This document shows, piece after piece, positions 43,605 through 54,359 of a DNA stretch of 64,000 nucleotides. The stretch comes from Micrasema longulum (Eukaryota > Arthropoda > Insecta > Trichoptera > Brachycentridae): positions 21,933-85,932 of the forward strand of contig JAGVSM010000201.1 in the NCBI GenBank assembly GCA_022494885.1. Direction: 5' to 3'. The notes under the pieces were generated by a model, which was not told the origin of the DNA, ran no database searches, and saw nothing but the letters and a program-made list of their open reading frames with translations. The number at the start of each line of letters is the position of its first letter. Positions within the stretch are counted from its first letter, which is position 1. Both the position numbers and the translations under genes were made by a program.

Positions 43605-43985
43605 ATTACTGAAATCCAGTCTTTTGTCTATGAACATTTGGACAAACTCAAATATTGTAATGAAACCAACTGGTCCAAGAAGTTTAAAAATTGAAAAATT
43701 TTCAGGCGTTACCTAGTATGTGAATTGATTCAGTCAGATGAATCTCTTCACAACAATAAAAGTTTCAGCTCTTTAACTTCACTAAAATCAACAGATAGAA
43801 GAATTGAAGAAATATGGATGTTCAAACAAAAGCAAAATGGTGAATGTTACACAGTGCGTAAAGTGGCCACTTAAACCAGCCAATGACAGGTCATAAGCCC
43901 TGTTAATGCCTTGACTTCTATTTTCCCTTATTTAAGGTATTCTCCATCCCTGTTGTTATTTGTTAATTACTGGTATCTCTAAAGT
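43605..43985 (-). repeat. R-family repeat, near-complete unit
   Basis: Runs from GAAATCCAGTCTTTTGTCTA through TTCAGGCGTTACCTAGTATG, CAAAATGGTGAATGTTACAC, AGTGGCCACTTAAACCAGCC to TCCCTGTTGTTATTTGTTAA. The landmark order is that of the 382-bp unit read in reverse. Confidence 0.8.
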
Positions 43986-44267
43986 AAGTCTTAATTTTTT
44001 TGCTTATGTTAGTAGTCGAGATGACACCTGAAAATCCATTTTTTAATTTAACAGCTGACTTCTAGTTGGTTGTGGTGGCGCTGGTGTTTGTTTAAAAACA
44101 AATTCTAAGGGTCCTTTCAAGTGATATTTAAGCCAAATTTTTAGTCTTATTCTCTTAAATTAAACTTATTTTTCCAAATCAACAAACATTTTAAGATAAT
44201 GAAAAAGTACTTTGTAAAGTAAGTAAGTTGTAGGTATGCAATATTGTAAGAAAATCCAGTTGAAATA

Positions 44268-44430
44268 AGTCCGTTTTGTTGCGTAGTGGTTAGCAAATTT
44301 GCTTATCATTCTTGAGATCCTGAGTGCAAACTCTGGCAGAGTGAACATAAAACATTTTTAACGATTTTTTTTAACACTGCAATATTTCTTAGTTTCTGGA
44401 CTGGCACCTGAAGTGTTTGACTTATCACGT
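44268..44430 (+). mobile_element. tRNA-derived SINE, S5-like
   Basis: Head GTTGCGTAGTGGTTAGCAAA (A box), then CTTGAGATCCTGAGTGCAAA (eroded B box), followed by the core AACACTGCAATATTTC and CTGGACTGGCACCTGAAG. The core links it to the copies at 8.1 and 46.5 kb. Confidence 0.6.
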
Positions 44431-45619
44431 TAACTTTATGCATTAGATGATTGAAATTTGCTCCATTGGGTTTCTCGAGAGAAGTTATAAAAATGACATG
44501 TGATATTGTTCTGATATTATCGTTTTCTCCATGTTTATTATTATTTTTTTAATGTTTTAATAGTTTGTGTAAGTTCCTAATTTATGAGTTAATTTAAGAG
44601 ATTCGAGTTGAAGAAGTAAAGTTATATTTATTGGGTTTCTTTAACTCTTGTGTGGCTGTGATGTCACACTAGTCGACATAGGACACAAGACTTAATATAT
44701 CTCTATTATTTTTTTAAATTTTGAATTTGTATTTTTTGTAATCTTCAAATGGACATTTTCACACCTGATTTGTAAAGTAAAATTTGTATAACTATGCTAA
44801 ATGTTATTACAAAAAATATTTATCCTTGCTATGCGAAGAATTAATGTCTGCTAATTTAACAAAACATCTATACAGATGCTTTATACAAGAGAGCACGAAT
44901 ATAAAAGTCATAACAAGGAAGACAGAGATGCTGTTCTGCGGCGGGTGTCGTCAAAAACAGATTTAGTCTTCAGTCGGTTGATGGCAATGGTGGGGGACGC
45001 ACGCGCGTAGCATGAGCGGCGTATTTATGATTTTTAATTTAATTTGAACAGAGCCAAATTATATGTTTATTCACATACATTGTGGAACAGGAATTATAAA
45101 ACAGTATGTCTCTATGTTTTTCATTTTTTTCAAATGTCTGAACTTTAGAATATTCCGTCTTTTACTAGTGGTAACACGATGTTACATCACCGCGCGCAAA
45201 GGGATTTTTTACCACAGTCTTTTAAGAGTTAAAAACAGTTCTTTAGTTTTGCAAAAGCGCAGCGAGCGTCCATTAAGTTATAAACAGAATTCGTGTATTT
45301 TTACCGTATTGCAATACCGTAATGTTTTACTGTAGCTTAAAATAGTAACCACGGAACGCCTTTGCCGAACCAAACGTTCAATATTTATGGAAGGTGTGTG
45401 CGTAAGTCTTCTTTATTACACTTTTTACCTCGAAATCTTACAAAATTTTTATGCGGGAAACACTATTCTACGGCTGACGTGTGACAACTATTAAAAACTA
45501 ATAAAAATGTAACGCTTTACGTATTTTCGTTATATATGTTGTAATAATATAAATTTAATAGTAATTATTGTTTAATTGTATTTTTATTATGGTCTATTTA
45601 TAATTATAATCAAATAATG
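44431..45619. other. No recognisable feature
   Basis: A 90-codon + frame at 45063-45335 lacks motifs. Confidence 0.4.
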
Positions 45620-46037
45620 ACAAAAAAAACACCTTAAATGAAACACACCAGTTTGACATAAACTACTTGACTAAAATTGAGACTTTAAAAATTGTGCACA
45701 AGATAACACTGGGAGACATACAAGACGACGACATAATATTAGTCAAAAATGCTGACATACACAAATATCACACCAGACAACAACAACACTATCATATTGA
45801 AAAAGCAAAGACAAACACAGGACAGTCAAAAATACTACATAATGGACTTAAACACTACAACGACTTACCTTACTACTTGAAAACTTTAACTGGAGACAAA
45901 TTTAAAATCAATATGAAAAAGCACATGATGACTGAACTAACTAGACTAGACGAGACATAAAATAATTAGACAATATTAAATTTCTAATGTTACCCTAACG
46001 GGTTTTTTAAAATTGTAAATAAATGATAAAAAAAAAA
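45620..46037 (+). mobile_element. LINE C-terminus with 3' A-tail
   Basis: Open frame with HQFDINYLTKIETLKIVHKI, KYHTRQQQHY and ILHNGLKHYNDLPYYLK. The TR...G...YN.LP..L motif marks the end of LINE ORF2, as at 13.1 kb. Stop at 45958-45960, then a ~70-bp UTR with AATAAA and an A9 tract at 46029-46037. About 110 codons remain, undamaged. Confidence 0.7.
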
Positions 46038-46129
46038 CTTACAAAATCAATTTTCTTTAATCCAAATCTTTCGCATAAAGCATTTATAAGACTCCTATAA
46101 TAAATTTTACAAATTGCAACAAGGATGGA

Positions 46130-46395
46130 GAATACCTTAAATAAGGGAATATGGAAGTCTAGGCATTTACAAGGCTTATGACCTGTCATTGGCTGGTTTA
46201 AGTAGCCACTTTACACACTGTGTAACATTCACCATTTGCCTATGTTTAAACATCCATATTTCTTCCATTCTTCCATTTGTTGATTTTAGTAAAGTTAAAG
46301 AGCTAAAACCTTTATTGTTGTGTAAAGATTCATCTGACTGAATTATTTCACATACTAGGCAACGCCTGAAAATAATTTCTATTTTTATTAAATTC
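46130..46395 (+). repeat. R-family repeat, partial
   Basis: Has GGAAGTCTAGGCATTTACAA, ATGACCTGTCATTGGCTGG, CACACTGTGTAACATTCACC and ACTAGGCAACGCCTGAAAAT in unit order. The start and end of the unit are missing. Confidence 0.8.
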
Positions 46396-46484
46396 TATAT
46401 AAATTCTATTTTAAAGAAATTAGTCCTACAATAAATGCCTAAGACAGCTTGACAAAAATAAAAACGTGCGGTCGTTAGTCGTCA

Positions 46485-46735
46485 TCGTCATTATTCCCTT
46501 TCCGCACCTTATGATGCATAAGGCGCTGCATTGGTACACTAATTGCAGCAATCTTGATCATTTTTGTTACATGAAGGTAAGATGATCAGTCTTACGGTTC
46601 AGGTGCCAGTTTAGGGACTATGAAATATTCTGGCGAAAAATACGTTTTAAAATAAATATTTCATAACAACCATGGCGGGAATCGAACCCGAGACTTCTTT
46701 TACTGTATGCAAGTGCACTGAATTCGGTCTTCAGT
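46485..46735 (-). mobile_element. tRNA-derived SINE, family S5, reference copy
   Basis: Minus strand: tRNA-like head with CGGGTTCGATTCCCGCCATG (B box), then GAATATTTCATAGTCCCTAA, then CACCTGAACCGTAAGACTGA and the TGATCATCTTACCTTCATG block, ending CGGAAAGGGAATAATGACGA. The most complete S5 copy here, about 250 bp. Other copies are at 7.7, 8.1, 18.1, 20.8, 28.5, 44.3 and 50.3 kb. Confidence 0.75.
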
Positions 46736-47476
46736 AGGTACGCAATATTGTTTTTAAAACTCTCAGTGACTTATTTGAATATAACAGGGCATAGCGAGGA
46801 CGCACTGATCTTGGTGTCTCACTATTTGGCCAAATTCTGACCCTAATTTTTGATTGACCCTAATCTACCCCAATGAATTTTTCATAAATTTACGTGTGAT
46901 AAATCACACTCATTCAATGTTCAATAAAAATGAGTATGCTTTTCACCCAGTATAAGTTTTACTCAGAAAATGAGCCCCAAGTATTTTGACTGTAGTGCTC
47001 TTAACGCCAATTGAGAAAAAGTGATTTTTAACTTAGCAAGTTATCAAATAGCGTTTACGAAAATCGAATTGCTACAACTTTCATGATTATTTCTCTTTTG
47101 CTAAAGTAAAATAAAAAATACCCTTCGAAATAACACATGGAACCGGATTTGATAGCCACGCCATAAAATAATAATAAACTGGGGAATTTTATTTTATTTT
47201 TTCCCCGGTGTTGGCGAAGTTTTAAGTACAACCCAAAATTAGGAAAGTTTTCGGGCGTTATCAAGTAATAATTTCACAATATTATCTTCTCGTGTCAGGC
47301 AGTGTTGGCGCCTCGTCAGTGAGCTGGAAAATGTCTGAAATTTTCCAAAGAAGAATTATAACGAGAAGTAAGCCTGTACACAATGGTGTGTATTAGCTCC
47401 GTGGAGGGTATTTTGACTCTTCATCTCTTTTTTCATAAGAATTTCCCTTTTTCCTTTCTATTACGAAGTAACGCAT
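46736..47476. other. No recognisable feature
   Basis: No motif identified. Confidence 0.4.
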
Positions 47477-47546
47477 TTTTCGTTTTCCCTTTTTTTGACT
47501 AAACAGTTCTCACGGCCTGTTTAGTCAAAAAAAGGGAAAACGAAAA
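47477..47546. repeat. Perfect 30-bp hairpin
   Basis: Arms 47477-47506 (TTTTCGTTTTCCC...TGACTAAACAG) and 47517-47546 are exact reverse complements with a 10-nt loop TTCTCACGGC. It lies outside all recognised elements. A transcript would form an uninterrupted 30-bp duplex. Confidence 0.9.
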
Positions 47547-47644
47547 TAAAAAGAAGAAATATGACATTGAATAAAATAATGAAACACTAAATTCATATGT
47601 ATTTAATTTTAAAAAAGCATTTATATACATATGTATGTCCATGT

Positions 47645-48018
47645 CCAGTCCAGTCCAGTCCTTGTCTACAAAAATTTGGACGAACTCAAAATATTGTTGA
47701 TAAATCCACGTGGTCCATGAAGAAGCATATAAATCGGAAAAAAAAAATTCAGGCGTTGCCTAGTTTGTAGGTGAAATAATTCAATTAGATGAATCTCACT
47801 CGCATAAATAAAGGTTTCAGCTCTTTATCTTCACAAACATCAACAGATGAGAGAATTGAAGGAATAAAGATGTTCAAATATGGGCAGAATGGTGAATGTT
47901 ACACAGTGTGTAAAGTGGCCATTTAAACCAGACAATGACAGGTCTTATGACCTTTAGATGCCTAGACTTCCATATCACATTCTCTTAAATGTTTTTCATC
48001 TCTCTTGTAATATGTTTA
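47645..48018 (-). repeat. R-family repeat, near-complete unit
   Basis: Starts CAGTCCTTGTCTACAAAAAT and passes through ATTCAGGCGTTGCCTAGTTT, TTCACAAACATCAACAGATG and GTGTAAAGTGGCCATTTAAA, to CTCTCTTGTAATATGTTTAT. It is in reverse orientation. The CAGTC motif at the start is triplicated (CCAGTCCAGTCCAGTCC at 47644-47660). Confidence 0.85.
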
Positions 48019-48051
48019 TATGGATATGTGTAAAATTGTCCCATTCAATAA

Positions 48052-48524
48052 ATACAGCTAGAACATTTAAGTTTGTAAGTGAAAATTCTTGATGAAAGTT
48101 CGTTGTAATTTATTATATAAATAAAAGACGAGTGATACTTTAATCCATAAATTCGGAAACTCCAGTGACCGGTTTCATCGCTTTGTTTTTCGGAAAATAT
48201 TATTGACAAAAATCAAACTCACGAAGGATGAGGCACTAAAAAAAATTACTTAAACTCATTAAAATAGCATTATATCAACTCATTAGTTAACCCGAAAGAA
48301 AATTGATAATGATCCTTAAGATAAAAATAACTTTATTTAATTTACTTTCATATAATTTTGATTTATCTTTCCTTACCTTTGTTTTGCATTAATACATTGA
48401 AATCCTTAAAAAAGATACCAGTCACGAAGATGTCGCGAAAGCGATGAAACCGGTCCCTGGACTTTCCAAATTTGTGGATTAAAGTATCACTCGTCTGTTA
48501 TTTATAAAATAAACATACAGCTAG
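48052..48524 (+). mobile_element. Hammerhead-like fold-back element A
   Basis: Flanked by a 10-bp direct repeat ATACAGCTAG (48052-48061, 48515-48524). Inside, TTATATAAATAAAAGACGAG, TGATACTTTAATCC and CAGTGACCGGTTTCATCGC at the left are mirrored at the right by GCGATGAAACCGGTCCCTGG and GATTAAAGTATCACTCGTC. The right arm carries CCAGT, CACGAAGA, GTCGCGAAAGCGAT hairpin, GAAA, ACCGGT, C, with CCTGG pairing only partly with CCAGT. A 10-bp flanking duplication suggests target-primed insertion rather than a cut-and-paste MITE. Confidence 0.65.
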
Positions 48525-49207
48525 GTTTATTTCCAAGTGAAATTATTACTTTGATAATTTAATATAATGTTTCGTGCATATCATTGATTTTTCTCGTGTT
48601 AAGAAGCTTAAGAAAGAAAGCTTACCCTATATATCTTTAAATTTCCAATTATGAGATTCTGGCGTGCCCAGGCTCTATTGACGTCACATGATCCGATAGA
48701 AAAGGGGTGATTTACTCTTTAGAAAACCTTTATAATATTGAACTTTTGACTTTATGCTTTTGTTATCTATTTATGGAATACAAAGGATTACCTTTACAAA
48801 AATATAATACGTTTTGTTCTGGTAAATTCAATTGTTAATACTGTAGTAATATACATGTATCATAATTTGTTATTTCAAGAGTTATTGTAGAACATTAATA
48901 AAATTTATTAAAATTTCATTTATTTTTTAACCTGCAGATGGATTTTTCGACATAATTCAAGATTCGTTTTTCTTTGTATTTACAGGGCTTATGATCTATT
49001 TGCATCCTCAAAATATTAATTTGATTTAAGCTGGTAAAAAACTTTGGATATTGAAATACAATGGTGTTATTCAATCATCAGTTTTTTTACCTTAAGAGGA
49101 CACACAGGAGCTGGCAACCGCAAAAGAGGCCTGTAGGCTTTTTGCGAACACCATATGCTCCATCTAGGGAGCAAACTTGGAAACAAATGTTTTTTGAAAA
49201 ACGCTAA
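48525..49207. other. No recognisable feature
   Basis: AT-rich; no motif. Confidence 0.4.
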
Positions 49208-49540
49208 CAAACTAATAAACCATTACGCTGTTTTCTCGCTGGGGTAAACAGAGAGCATGGAACGCCATTTCACTCTGTCTTTGTATACAGGACTCGCTTC
49301 ATCTAAGTTCATACATCTTCTCATCCACGAACGCCAAATATTATTTCTTCTGATATATCCGTCTAACAAGTGTTTATTGGATTTGGTCACGTCCTATCTT
49401 TCTCTGACTTCCTTAATTTTTGCATTTTCCAACATTCGCATTGTGAATCCTTTTAGCTGCTCTCTTGCCTTCCATTCGCTCCAAACCAACGCAGCGCTCC
49501 GTTTTTGTTTTTTTAAATGCCTGTCTTAGCCTTAAATAAT
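49208..49540 (-). mobile_element. RTE-like LINE C-terminal remnant
   Basis: The minus strand reads ERCVGLERMEGKRAAKRIHN, then shifted frames with RDQIQ, WRSWMRRCMNLDEA-like and VKWRSMLSVYPSEKTA pieces, matching the C-terminus at 31.6-31.9 kb. Several frameshifts. The + frame 49257-49529 is antisense shadow. Confidence 0.6.
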
Positions 49541-49633
49541 ACATTTGGATATTCAATGCAATTGATGAATTTTACAAATAAATATTTTTTGTAAAAACTT
49601 TTGTATTTTTTAAATATTCATTTATTCGTATTG

Positions 49634-49838
49634 TATAAAAATTCATTTAAGTTTGAAAGTAAAAATTCTTGTTAAAAGTTCATTTTAATTTAATTTATAA
49701 ATAAAAGACGAGTGAAACTTTTCAGTGACCAGTCTCGAAGATGTCGCGAAAGCGATGAAACCGGTCACTGGATTTTCAAAATGTGTGAATTAAAGTATCA
49801 CTCGTCTTTTATTTATATAATAAATATAAAAATTCATT
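49634..49838 (+). mobile_element. Hammerhead-like element B, compact
   Basis: A 14-bp perfect direct repeat TATAAAAATTCATT bounds it (49634-49647, 49825-49838). Its left part aligns with element A (AAGTTTGAAAGTAAAAATTC, TTTATAAATAAAAGACGAG). Then come CCAGT, CTCGAAGA, GTCGCGAAAGCGAT, GAAA, ACCGGT, C, ACTGG, and an inverted end ATCACTCGTCTTTTATTTAT. CCAGT and ACTGG pair as stem I, and GTC is the cleavage triplet. The core has one extra C relative to CUGANGA. Confidence 0.65.
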
Positions 49839-50314
49839 GTTGTTGATGTGTTTTATCAATATTTAGTGTAATAATAACTTTTTAACTTTACAAATATTCG
49901 GTGAGATAGTTGTATTTACCCTTTTCTTAGACTATTAAGTATGTTTTGATTGGATCTCATCCAGAAACTCAAGTAATAATATGCCGTCATGATATAATTT
50001 GGAGTTGATTAATTACGGAAGGTAAACTGCATCCATTATTCATGAGAATGATTCTGACAGTTGACTGGGGGATGCTAAGGGGGTGTATACAGAGAGGGCT
50101 GTTCTCAATACACTTTACTTCTCTCGCAAGATGCTGATATCAAAACATCGAAAGCAATTTATTAAAATATCAATATTCAGCAATGAAAAATAATGAAAAT
50201 TAGACATACATTAACAAAATAGAAAGATTTATTATCATTCAAATATCTTTAACTATTTAACAATATGTTGAAATCCACAAAAAATACGAAAATGATTTTA
50301 GAATGCATAAGTGT
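49839..50314. other. No recognisable feature
   Basis: No motif identified. Confidence 0.4.
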
Positions 50315-50460
50315 ATAAGTCTCGGGTTCGACCCTCGACATGTTTCATGTGAAATATTATTAAAAATTGTGTTTTTAGACTAGAATATTTCATATTTCTT
50401 AGAACCTATTTATCTGAAGCGTAAGACTGATCATCTTACCTTTATGTTACACAATAAGCT
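50315..50460 (+). mobile_element. tRNA-derived SINE, family S5, partial
   Basis: B box CTCGGGTTCGACCCTCGACA, then AGACTAGAATATTTCATA and GAAGCGTAAGACTGATCATC, then TTACCTTTATGTTACA. Matches the 46.5-kb copy in the opposite orientation. The A-box end is eroded. Confidence 0.7.
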
Positions 50461-50479
50461 CGATAGCCCTAGGTGGAAA

Positions 50480-50910
50480 TTGGTTATATCCGGAACTATC
50501 TTTGACTCTTGTCAGACTGCTGCCCTTCCTCTCCAGTTCTTTGCTTCTATCGTTGTCGTATACGCAGTTCATCCATTTTATTTTGGGTCTCTATGGTGTT
50601 TGTTGGCCTTGTGGCATGTAGAGAGTTAAGCGTTTTATGGGGTTGTCCTCGTCACCTCAACCGCCCCCACTTTGATAAAACTGATTGCATCAAGCGCTCC
50701 ATAGATTTCAGATAGCTCTTTAGCGATGTCGCCAGTGGTTTTCTCTCACAATCCCATAGATAACTCTTAGGATACTTTTGAACGCTGCAATTGTTTCTTC
50801 AATATTCTTTGTCGTAACCAAAGTTTCAGGAGCATATATCAGTAATGATTCAATCAGTGTTTTGCAAAATTTTATTTTTGTTTTTCTTTGTATTTGTTTG
50901 GACCCAAATG
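50480..50910 (-). pseudogene. LINE reverse-transcriptase C-terminal remnant
   Basis: The minus strand reads KTLIESLLIYAPETLVTTKN, then IEETIAAFKSILRVIYGIV. In shifted frames follow a KVG.VEV.RTTP piece and TQNKMDELRIR or RPKIKWMNCVYD near the end. The LTYA.ETW...K....L..FE.KILR.IYG order is the post-RT region of a LINE different from the 31-kb family. Both + strand frames across it are shadows. Confidence 0.6.
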
Positions 50911-50949
50911 TGTGAACGAATCGGCCACCTTTAATCGTAATTTCTCACT

Positions 50950-51519
50950 GTAAAGGTATTATGAATCATGGCAAGGGTATGGAGAGGCAATCATCATTTT
51001 TGTTTATAATCAGTGCTCCAAAAATATGTTCAATCACATTTAATCATGTTTCTCAACATCAAACAAACAAACCATCACGCCGTTTCCCCAAGATAGGTAT
51101 GCATACACATCTCGCTTCCTTTACATTTATACATCTCATGCACGCGCGCCGATTATTCTGACTTTTAACATGTCCATTTTCTAGTATTTCTTGGATTTGG
51201 TTATGCCATGTCTTTCTTAGTCTTCCTCTATTTCTGCATCCATCAGCATTGTAAATATTTTTAGCCGTTCATTTGCTGTCCATTTGCTCTACATATACAA
51301 ACCAACACAGAGCTTCTTTCTTGATTTTGTCAATAATGCTTATCTTAGCCTTACATAATTTACGGATCTCAACATTTGACCACAGATTTGCCTGAAAAAT
51401 TTCGACAGCATTCACCTTACTTTTAATCCTGTTTTTTCAAGCCCATTCTTCGCTCCCATACATCAGAGTCGGGATCAGAACTCCATTGTGAACTGCTAAT
51501 TTTGCCTCTTGCGACAAAC
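50950..51519 (-). pseudogene. RTE-like LINE post-RT region, decayed
   Basis: Minus strand from 51519: LSQEAKLAVHNGVLIPTLMY, GSEEWA, then NVEIRKLCKAKISIIDKIKK, WFVYVEQMDSKRTAKNIYN, RGRLRKTWHNQIQEIL, and NRRACMRCINVKEA (about 51095-51165). It is the same lineage as the 31.5-kb fragment and extends further upstream. At least two frameshifts or stops. Its 5' end folds back on a copied piece (see 51467-51603). Confidence 0.7.
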
Positions 51520-51603
51520 TCGACACTTGAATCAACCTTGGAAAATAAATGTTTGTCGCAAGAGGCAAAATAAGCAGTTCACAATGAAGTTCTGATCCCA
51601 ACT
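51467..51603. repeat. 53-bp near-perfect inverted repeat within LINE
   Basis: Arms 51467-51519 and 51551-51603 (GTTTGTCGCAAGAGGCAAAA...) are reverse complements with a few mismatches and a 31-bp spacer. The left arm is LINE coding sequence (the EAKLAVHNGVLIP segment) and the right arm is an inverted copy of it. Confidence 0.9.
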
Positions 51604-51654
51604 GATGACTTTTGCTTTGTTTGCTTCCAAACACTATTTTCAAACAATCAAAAG

Positions 51655-51975
51655 TATTATTTCATTGGTCGATCATTGGCTGGTTTAAGTGTCCATTTTA
51701 CACACTGTGTAACATTCAACATTTTGCCTATGTTTGAACATCCATGTTTCTTCTATTCTTCTATCTGTTGGTTTAAATAAAATGAAAGGTTTTAGCTCCT
51801 TACTTTATAAGCTACAAGCTCTGTAAATGCTTAGACTTCCACATTCCCTTCATTAAAATGTTTTCCTCCTGTTGTTATTTGTTAATCTTAATGACTCTCT
51901 AAGGAGTGAAATCCAGTTTTTTATCTACAAACATTAAGACGAACTCAAAATATTTAAAAAAATAACCGTTTACCA
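51655..51975. repeat. R-family repeats, + part joined to - part
   Basis: Forward: CATTGGCTGGTTTAAGTGTC, CACACTGTGTAACATTCAAC, ATCTGTTGGTTTAAATAAAA. After about 51805 it is reverse: TGCTTAGACTTCCACATTCC, CTGTTGTTATTTGTTAATC, GGAGTGAAATCCAG, AAACATTAAGACGAACTCAA. Third case of the + to - switch. Confidence 0.7.
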
Positions 51976-52309
51976 TTACTGATGTTGAGAAACATCATCG
52001 TCGACAAATCGAATATGATGGTTTTTGAAAAATATGAAACTATGACTAAATGTGAAACCACTTTGAATGGGGTTATACTAAAAAGGAGTTTGTGTATTTT
52101 GGAAGTATGTTTACTAGAGTCCATCTCTTAACTAAAAATAAAATGAAAAAATGAAATTATATATATTCATCACTGTTCATCCACGGTGACAATGCCCGCA
52201 TGCTGTCGCTGATTTCCCTTTTGAATTTATTATTATTAAAGTAGAAGATATCACTCGCACTAGCTCCAATATATTATTGTATTAGTTGCATTTTCTATAA
52301 ATTCACGAA
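51976..52309. other. No recognisable feature
   Basis: AT-rich spacer between R-family pieces. Confidence 0.4.
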
Positions 52310-52490
52310 TTTTTTGCAGCAGTAGTTCTCTTTACACACTGTGTAGCATTCAACATTCTGCCTATGTTTAAACAATCACATTTCCTCAATTTTTCCATCT
52401 GTTGAAATTTGTGAAGTAAAGGAGCTGAAACCTAGACTTCCCTTCTCAAAAATGTTTTCCCTCTCTGTAACAGCAAATTTAAAACTGGAT
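52310..52490 (+). repeat. R-family repeat, partial and rearranged
   Basis: CTTTACACACTGTGTAGCAT, AACATTCTGCCTATGTTTAA and GGAGCTGAAACC, then a jump to ACTTCCCTTCTC and TGTTTTCCCTCTCTGTAACA, which is the reverse end. Confidence 0.65.
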
Positions 52491-52799
52491 CTTTCACTAA
52501 TTAGGGTAAAAGGGAAAACGTTTTTAACCTCACTGGTAAAATTAAGTGAGTGTAGGTTACGACATATCCTACAACCGTCGATATATTAGATACAAAAGTA
52601 CCAACCAACAAAAAGTTATCCAGAAACCAAACGGGAGAGAAAAAGCTCCACAGATAGAGACTGGCTATATTTAAAAAAAAATCATTCAACCAATTGCAGC
52701 TACGCAAACTGTTGTCTTCCTACTTCAAGCTTTTCGGCTTCAATTTAAACAATGGATGACTTAATGTACGAGTAGACTTAATCACGGATAAAGCGCAAA
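52491..52799. other. No recognisable feature
   Basis: A 68-codon minus frame without motif. Confidence 0.35.
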
Positions 52800-52865
52800 A
52801 TGAGAAGGAGATATAGAAGTCTTGGCATTTACACCGCTAATGACCTGTCATTGGCTGGTTGAGGC
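52800..52865 (+). repeat. R-family repeat, short piece
   Basis: ATAGAAGTCTTGGCATTTAC, then AATGACCTGTCATTGGCTGG, then homology stops abruptly. Confidence 0.65.
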
Positions 52866-53019
52866 ACTCATTTTAGAATAGTAATAATAAAAAAATAAAC
52901 CATTACTAACCACAATATACAATGTCATACGTACGAAAATAAAAACAAAGGAATGCACAGTTAAACAGGGGACTTATTGTCACTAGCGATTTCTTACAGT
53001 CTAACCAAAACAAAATGTA

Positions 53020-53440
53020 AAAAAAATATTTAAAAAAATAAAATCAAAATAATTAAAATTAAAATATAAAACAAATATATTAAAAAGTTTAGAAAACACA
53101 AACAGTAAAAACATTATACAAAATTATGGTTTCTATTGCTTACATGAATTATGTTTAATACATTTTTATTTATTCTATTACATCTTCCAAATATTAATTT
53201 ATAATTTGGGATTTGAGTAGGAAACTCCTGGATGATTTTCCGAATGTCTGAGTTTACTGTTTACCATATTGATGTCATATATATATGCATTTAAAAAAAT
53301 ATATATATTTTTATGTTTCTGATCCAATATTTGTGGTGATACACTCATGTGTTTGTGTCAACTAATTGCTAGTCCCATCTCAACACAAGACTTTTAGCCC
53401 CATGGAGTTGAGATTTATGTCTCAAATAATCTACAATTAA
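53020..53440. repeat. Dispersed repeat, partner of 33325-34275
   Basis: Two blocks (53020-53205 and 53333-53440) align in the same order and orientation with 33325-33480 and 34164-34275. The 34-kb copy keeps about 680 bp between them, including a LINE frame; here only about 130 bp remain, so this copy appears internally deleted. Confidence 0.6.
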
Positions 53441-54359
53441 CTTACGTAAGTAAATAATATAGAAATAAATTTTATTTATTTATTTATACTTCTACATTGT
53501 TTGTATCCTTTTTAATACATAATAATGTTCCCTCACTGGTGTGTCCCATGCCGAGGGAAACATTTTACAAAATGTGAAACATGCCTATGATTAGCTATTT
53601 AACAAAGTTAACATAATAATAACAATGAAAAAAAACGTAATCAATCCAACTAACCTAATTATCATTATCATAATAAACAAAACAAAACTAAAATAATCAT
53701 AAAAAACATAACCAATTTATACAGACCAATAGAACAAATTTCATACACAGTACACACATTTTACCTATTTGGCTTGATCCACTTATCGATCCATGCGCAA
53801 TCCACCTCCACTATCTATTTCTTAATAGCAATTTTATATTGTGAGAACATACTAATTAAAGTAGATTGTACACTTTAACCGAGTAGTAGGCCAATCCTCT
53901 TTGACTGAAGGTTGTACTTTTTTTTTTTTGCAGCATCATGGAGTATCTAGTAACTCTTGTATTTGTAACGGAAGGTTTAATGTTTACGTGCGTACAGTAA
54001 CACAGCTTTTACATAAAGTTGTTAAATAGATTTTACATTAAGATTTTTAAATATACCGAGGGAGTTAGTTCTAATTGGGATTCTTAAGATTAAAAAAAAA
54101 AGCTTTTTGTGCAATTATTATTTGCTTGATCAGTGTGTCATTTGCACATCTCCACATATATACGTAGTTTTAAAAACTGTCAAAATATTTTGTTTATTAT
54201 TTCTGTTTACGAAGTCTTCTTTGTTGATTCTCAAATGTAAAAATATTTTTTTAAAGTATATTGTTAAGTGACCTCGGCACGGGTAACCCCAATGAGATCA
54301 CATTATTTTTATTATTAATCATAATTTATATTGAAAAAAAATATAAATAAGTCAATAAA
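53441..54359. other. No recognisable feature
   Basis: AT-rich with no motif-bearing frame. Confidence 0.4.
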
